Assembly: GCF_046773475.1 (NCBI RefSeq)
Contig: NZ_CP177239.1
Location: forward strand, 62,001-126,000
DNA: 64,000 nt
Reading direction: 5' to 3'
Source of the DNA: Nitratireductor aquimarinus
Lineage (GTDB): Bacteria > Pseudomonadota > Alphaproteobacteria > Rhizobiales > Rhizobiaceae
A program made the position numbers and the translations under genes. Positions 62,272 to 64,000 of the stretch are shown piece after piece. How positions within the stretch are numbered: position 1 is the stretch's first letter; the number at the start of each line of letters is the position of its first letter. Under the pieces are notes generated by a model. It did not search any database, was not told where the DNA came from, and worked only from the letters and a program-made list of their open reading frames with translations.

Positions 62272-62886
62272 TCAGATGTCGAAGAACACCGTTTCCATCT
62301 CCCCCTGGAGATGGATGTCGAACGTGTAGATGTCGCCGTCGCGGCTGGCGATCAGCGTCGGCACGCGGTTTCGATGTTCGATCCGCGCGAGCACCGGGTC
62401 CTCGGCGTTTGCTGCCTCTTCGTCACCGAAATACAGGCGCGTCGCCAGCCCCAGATTGATGCCGCGCGCCACGATCCAGAGATTGATGTGCGGCGCCATC
62501 ATGCGTCCACCGGGGAAGGGAACCGGTCCGGGCTTGATCGTCTCGAAGCGGATTTCGCCGCTTTCCATGTCGGAGGGAAACCGCCCCCAGCCGCTGAAGG
62601 CAGGGTCCGCCGCGCCGCGCGTCTCCGAAGGGGAGTTGTAAAGCCCCTCGGCGTCGGCCTGCCAGGTTTCCACCAGCGCGTCCTTCAGAACCGAGCCCGT
62701 TCCGTCAAACACGCGGATCACCACGCTGATGCGCTCGCCCTTCGTCTGGTCGCTGACGAGCGATGCGCCGAGATCGTCAGGGAAGATGCCTTCAATGCCG
62801 CAGAAATTCGGCGTCAGGCCGATATGGACGTAAGGGCCGGCGGTCTGCGACGCGCTTTCCTTCAGGCGATTGAGATCCTGGGCCAT
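62272..62886 (-). CDS. pcaG: Protocatechuate 3,4-dioxygenase alpha subunit
   Basis: 204 residues from ATG 62886. Alpha-subunit motifs: SASQTAGPYVHIGLTPNF, ALVETWQADAEGLYN, GRMMAPHINLWIVARGIN and FGDEEAANAEDPVL. It lacks the metal-ligand set, which is supplied by the beta subunit. The start ATG shares one base with the pcaH stop (TGATG), so the pair is translated together. Confidence 0.95.
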   Translation of the reverse strand: MAQDLNRLKESASQTAGPYVHIGLTPNFCGIEGIFPDDLGASLVSDQTKGERISVVIRVFDGTGSVLKDALVETWQADAEGLYNSPSETRGAADPAFSGWGRFPSDMESGEIRFETIKPGPVPFPGGRMMAPHINLWIVARGINLGLATRLYFGDEEAANAEDPVLARIEHRNRVPTLIASRDGDIYTFDIHLQGEMETVFFDI

Positions 62887-63626
62887 CAATTGCCCTCCAT
62901 GCGGTTTTCAAAAAGGGTCGAGCGGCGGCCACGCAGAACGATGTCGAACTTGTAGGCGCGCGCATCCATCGGCACGGTCGCCTCCATGTCGAGCGCCGCG
63001 ATCAGCCCCTCGATGGCCCTGCGGTCGGGAATGGTGCCGACAATCGGGCATTTCCAGATCATCGGATCGCCCTCGAAATACATCTGCGTGATCAGGCGCT
63101 GAACGAAACCGTGTCCGAACACGGAGAAGTGGATATGCGCCGGCCGCCAGTCATTGATGCCGTTCGGCCAGGGATAGGCTCCAGGCATGATCGTGCGGAA
63201 GGAATAATTGCCGTCTTCGTCGGTGATGGTCCGCCCGCAGCCGCCGAAATTGGGGTCCAGCGGAGCGAGGTAGCCGTCCTTCTTGTGCCGGTAGCGGCCG
63301 CCTGCATTGGCCTGCCAGAACTCGACCAGAACATTGGGGACGGGGCGCGCATTCTCGTCCAGAACCCGGCCATAGACGATGATGCGCGGTCCAATCGCGC
63401 TTTCGCCGGAGCGCGCATGGTTCAGCGTCAGGTCGTTGTCGAGCGCGCCCAGAATGCCGTGCCCGAATGTCGGTCCGGTGATCTCAGACGGCGTGTGCGG
63501 AAAGGCGATCGGCGCTTTCTGCGGCGAGCGCACGACGGATGTCTTGTAAAGCGGGGTCAGCGCTGGCGGTTGCCAGGCGCGGTCGCGCTGGAAGAAGCCG
63601 CCGGTTTCCGGTCTCTGGTTCTTCAT
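62886..63626 (-). CDS. pcaH: Protocatechuate 3,4-dioxygenase beta subunit
   Basis: 246 residues. Intradiol dioxygenase catalytic subunit: VLVEFWQANAGGRYRHKKDG, YSFRTIMPGAYPWPNGINDWRPAHIHFSVFGHGF holds the ferric-iron Tyr and His ligands (two Tyr, two His typical of the family). Cleaves protocatechuate to carboxy-cis,cis-muconate. It overlaps the pcaC stop by 4 bases. Confidence 0.96.
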   Translation of the reverse strand: MKNQRPETGGFFQRDRAWQPPALTPLYKTSVVRSPQKAPIAFPHTPSEITGPTFGHGILGALDNDLTLNHARSGESAIGPRIIVYGRVLDENARPVPNVLVEFWQANAGGRYRHKKDGYLAPLDPNFGGCGRTITDEDGNYSFRTIMPGAYPWPNGINDWRPAHIHFSVFGHGFVQRLITQMYFEGDPMIWKCPIVGTIPDRRAIEGLIAALDMEATVPMDARAYKFDIVLRGRRSTLFENRMEGN

Positions 63627-64000
63627 GCCTTGTCTTCCTCCATCGCCGCAAGCGTCTGCTTGACGATCTTGATTGCATGGTTTGCCGCAGGCACGCCGGC
63701 ATAGATGGCCACGTGCAGCATGGCCTCGCGCAGATCCTCCGCGCTCGCTCCTGTATTGGCGGTGGCGCGTACATGCATGGCAAGTTCCTCGTCCTGTCCG
63801 AGCGCTGCCAGAAGCGCGATGGTCACCATCGAGCGCTCACGCTTTGTCCATTCGGGCCGCGACCAGACGTGTCCCCAGGCGGCTTCCGTGATGAGTTCCT
63901 GAAAAGGCTCGTCAAAGGCGGTCTTGCGGGCTTGCGCATTGTCCACCCAGGCATCGCCCAGCACCGCGCGACGCGTCTTCATGCCCTCCTTGTGTCGGGC
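63623..64000 (-). CDS. pcaC: 4-carboxymuconolactone decarboxylase, 5' end probably outside window
   Basis: At least 119 residues. Core TAFDEPFQELITEAAWGHVWSRPEWTKRERSMVTIALLAALGQDEELAMHVRATANTGASAEDLREAMLHVAIYAGVPAANHAI is a complete carboxymuconolactone decarboxylase. The ATG at 63982 has GGAGG only two bases upstream, and the frame continues upstream (RHKEG before MKTRRAVLGDAWV), which matches the N-terminus of longer PcaC proteins. The true start is therefore probably past 64000. Removes CO2 from carboxymuconolactone to give beta-ketoadipate enol-lactone. A pcaD would be expected next. Confidence 0.9.
   Translation of the reverse strand, partial: ARHKEGMKTRRAVLGDAWVDNAQARKTAFDEPFQELITEAAWGHVWSRPEWTKRERSMVTIALLAALGQDEELAMHVRATANTGASAEDLREAMLHVAIYAGVPAANHAIKIVKQTLAAMEEDKA

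Overview
The window reads as chromosomal DNA of a GC-rich alphaproteobacterium of the order Hyphomicrobiales (Rhizobiales), probably Phyllobacteriaceae-like. The evidence is the carA / YqeY / dnaG / rpoD core block, the ChvI-free but typically rhizobial gene content (pcaCHGB order, HlyU-type and GYD small proteins), and two kinds of dispersed palindromic repeat typical of that order. No transposase, phage gene or CRISPR array was found.

Layout. 1-11027: partial carA (minus), a YqeY-like protein, a copper-exporting P-type ATPase behind a MerR/CueR-type promoter, an MHYT-GGDEF-EAL cyclic-di-GMP protein (minus), primase dnaG and the housekeeping sigma factor rpoD. 11095-13618: a carbonic anhydrase remnant and small conserved proteins (GYD, YjbQ, HlyU, DUF599). 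13640-16710 (minus): a compact, AT-richer cassette with a 37-residue Cys-Cys peptide not annotated by length cut-offs, a 12-bp perfect hairpin, a GRDP/DUF1399-like protein, a MATE/flippase-like transporter and a HisC-like aminotransferase. It is laid out like a RiPP (modified peptide) cluster and is the best candidate for an undescribed system. 17315-26767: FKBP, an ECF42 sigma factor with its DGPF/YciI partner and a PhnB-like protein, pyrE, a DapA-family lyase, an OmpA-family protein, and small cytosolic or secreted proteins, then a CAT-anticodon tRNA.

27370-36692 is an envelope/secretion region. An Inh/Omp19-type inhibitor lipoprotein and two large secreted proteins (a Cys-rich DUF11 protein and a propeller-like protein) are on the minus strand. 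Divergent from them are an ECF sigma factor, its anti-sigma factor and a subtilisin-like protease in overlapping frames. 36689-41504 is a vitamin B12 uptake operon (btuB-F-C-D, all with 1-nt stop/start overlaps) under a cobalamin riboswitch. 41799-47879 is a peptide-type ABC importer with a Tat-exported binding protein, two permeases and a fused double-ATPase subunit. 48036-54048 holds an SH3/beta-gamma-crystallin secreted protein, preT-preA pyrimidine reduction, an Rrf2 regulator with a perfect operator palindrome and its AhpD-like target, and a DMT transporter.

54051-60848 is a phenylacetate block: paaX, a TetR (paaR-like) regulator, paaK and paaI read left; a cytochrome P450 and paaZ read right from a shared promoter carrying a perfect 14-bp TetR-type palindrome. 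After a repeat element, 61100-64000 is a protocatechuate operon (pcaC-H-G-B, minus) that runs out of the window. Together the right end describes aromatic catabolism: phenylacetyl-CoA activation and ring-opening steps, and ortho-cleavage of protocatechuate.
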